Assembly (NCBI GenBank): GCA_002083435.1
Contig: LWDJ01000045.1
Coordinates: forward strand, 1-6,344
Length of the DNA: 6,344 nt
Direction of reading: 5' to 3'
Source of the DNA: Proteobacteria bacterium SG_bin6
Lineage (GTDB): Bacteria; Pseudomonadota; Alphaproteobacteria; Sphingomonadales; Sphingomonadaceae
Shown here: positions 5,144-6,344 of the stretch, one piece after another
Layout of the letters: every line of letters starts with the position of its first letter
Numbering within the stretch: position 1 is the first letter of the stretch
The notes under the pieces: model-generated
Database searches by the model: none
What the model saw: the letters and a program-made list of their open reading frames with translations, nothing else
What the model was told of the DNA's origin: nothing
Program-made: the position numbers and the translations under genes

Positions 5144-6344
5144 TCACAGCGTCCGCGCGCGCAGTTCGACCTCGAACGTCTCCAGATAATCACCGGCCTT
5201 GATGTCGGTGAAGTTCTGGCTGAACGTCACACCGCATTCGAGGCCCGCGCGCACCTCCGCGACATCGTCCTTGAAGCGGCGCAGCGAGGCGATTTCGCCC
5301 TGGTAGATGATCACGTCGTCGCGGGTGATGCGCGCCTTCAGCGCCTTGCGGATAACGCCTTCCACCACCAGCAGACCCGCTGCCTTGCCATGCTTGCCCG
5401 CCGGGAAGACCTGGCGGATCTCGGCGCGGCCGACCACGGTTTCGAACGCTTCCGGCCCCAGCTCGCCGGCCATGCCGGCGCGGATTTCGTCGATCAGATC
5501 ATAGATCACGTCATAATATTTGAACGCGACCTTCTGCCGCTCGGCGATCTCGCGCGCCTTGGCGTTGGGGCGGACGTTGAAGCCGATGATCGGCGCCCCC
5601 GAAGCCGCCGCCAGCGTCACGTCGCTCTCGGTGATGCCGCCGACGCCCGAATGGAGCACGCGGGCGCGGATATCGTCGGTGCCGATCTTGTTGATCGAGC
5701 CCACGATCGCCTCGACCGAGCCTTGGGTGTCGGCCTTCACCACCACCGGATATTCCTTGGCCTGCTTCTCCTTGAGCGCCGAGAACATCGATTCCAGGCT
5801 CGCCGGCGCTTGGGCGGTGCGCTTGGCGTTGATTACGCCCTTGCGATATTCCGCCACTTCGCGCGCGCGGGCCTCGTTCTCGACCACCTGCAGCGGGTCG
5901 CCCGCCATCGGCACGCCCGAAAGGCCGAGCACTTCGACCGGCACTGCGGGGCCGGCTTCCTTCACCTGGCGGCCCTTGTCGTCCACCAGCGCGCGCACCT
6001 TGCCGCTTTCGGCGCCGACGACGAAGGTGTCGCCCACCTTCAGCGTGCCGCGATTGACGAGGATCGTCGCGACCGGACCCCGGCCCTTGTCGAGCTTGGC
6101 CTCGATCACCGTGCCCTCGGCGGCGCGATCGGGGTTGGCGCGCAGCTCCAGCAGTTCGGCCTGAAGCTGGATCTTCTCGATCAGATCGTCGAGCCCGATC
6201 TTCTTCAGCGCCGAAACCTCGACATTCTGCACGTCGCCGCCCATTTCCTCGACGACCACCTCATGCTCGAGCAGGCGCTCGCGCACGCGCTGCGGGTTGG
6301 CGCTGTCGAGGTCGATCTTGTTGATCGCCACGATCATCGGCACG
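5144..6344 (-). CDS. infB: Translation initiation factor IF-2, 5' end missing
   Basis: IF-2 is the GTPase that brings fMet-tRNA to the 30S subunit and promotes 50S joining. The window holds about the last 400 codons, entering from the right edge inside the G domain. The first visible residues are VPMIVAINKID, with the NKID G4 motif, followed by VSALKKIGLDDL (G5). Next come the domain II signature DKGRGPVATILVNRGTLKVGD, then ILGLSGVPMAGD, the KADTQGSVEAI and HSGVGGITESDV segments of domain III, and the C-terminal fMet-tRNA-binding domain (IYQGEIASLRRFKDDVAEVRAGLECGVTF, ending DYLETFEVELRARTL). The GTP P-loop, switch regions and N-terminal domains lie outside. The GTG at 6343 is internal, not a start. 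The TGA stop (5146-5144) overlaps the start region of the VOC gene. The protein appears intact as far as seen. Confidence 0.98.
   Translation of the reverse strand, partial: VPMIVAINKIDLDSANPQRVRERLLEHEVVVEEMGGDVQNVEVSALKKIGLDDLIEKIQLQAELLELRANPDRAAEGTVIEAKLDKGRGPVATILVNRGTLKVGDTFVVGAESGKVRALVDDKGRQVKEAGPAVPVEVLGLSGVPMAGDPLQVVENEARAREVAEYRKGVINAKRTAQAPASLESMFSALKEKQAKEYPVVVKADTQGSVEAIVGSINKIGTDDIRARVLHSGVGGITESDVTLAAASGAPIIGFNVRPNAKAREIAERQKVAFKYYDVIYDLIDEIRAGMAGELGPEAFETVVGRAEIRQVFPAGKHGKAAGLLVVEGVIRKALKARITRDDVIIYQGEIASLRRFKDDVAEVRAGLECGVTFSQNFTDIKAGDYLETFEVELRARTL

Noticed and set aside
5464..5480. 7-bp inverted repeat around CCGGCCATGCCGG in infB
   Set aside because: It comes from Ala-Gly-Met-Ala-Gly codons in a conserved protein segment; no reason to see a regulatory element.

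Overview
The window is GC-rich bacterial chromosome, and every gene in it lies on the minus strand, so transcription runs from high to low coordinates. Protein sequences and the core order infB-rbfA-truB-rpsO-pnp point to an alphaproteobacterium, most likely a sphingomonad (Sphingomonadales). That placement comes from recognising the proteins, not from a database search.

Layout in transcription order: the 3' two-fifths or so of infB (IF-2, cut by the right edge); a small VOC/glyoxalase-fold gene; rbfA; tdk (thymidine kinase, GTG start); a VapB/VapC-type toxin-antitoxin pair with its own likely promoter and a perfect operator palindrome; truB; rpsO; a 229-bp gap with a rpsO terminator and a structured pnp leader; and pnp (PNPase, cut by the left edge just before its KH and S1 domains). 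Apart from the rpsO-pnp gap the genes are packed: infB/VOC, VOC/rbfA and vapB/vapC touch or overlap, vapC and truB are 6 bases apart, truB and rpsO 16. No gene-free stretch exceeds 300 bases. No tRNA, rRNA, insertion sequence or CRISPR array was seen.

The backbone is the classic translation/RNA-maturation operon: IF-2 starts translation, RbfA and S15 act in 30S assembly, TruB makes pseudouridine 55 in tRNA, and PNPase degrades RNA. Four genes interrupt the textbook order: the VOC gene between infB and rbfA, and tdk-vapB-vapC between rbfA and truB.

The most interesting signals are: (1) the vapB promoter, with a perfect TTGACA on the tdk stop codon and an 8-4-8 palindrome over the likely -10, which predicts a leaderless vapB mRNA; (2) the absence of any terminator between vapC and truB, which would put truB-rpsO partly under antitoxin control; (3) a perfect 12-bp inverted repeat with a 4-base loop inside the truB reading frame, resembling a small palindromic element that became coding sequence; and (4) two near-identical GTGA-NN-ATGGG stop/start junctions on either side of the VOC gene.
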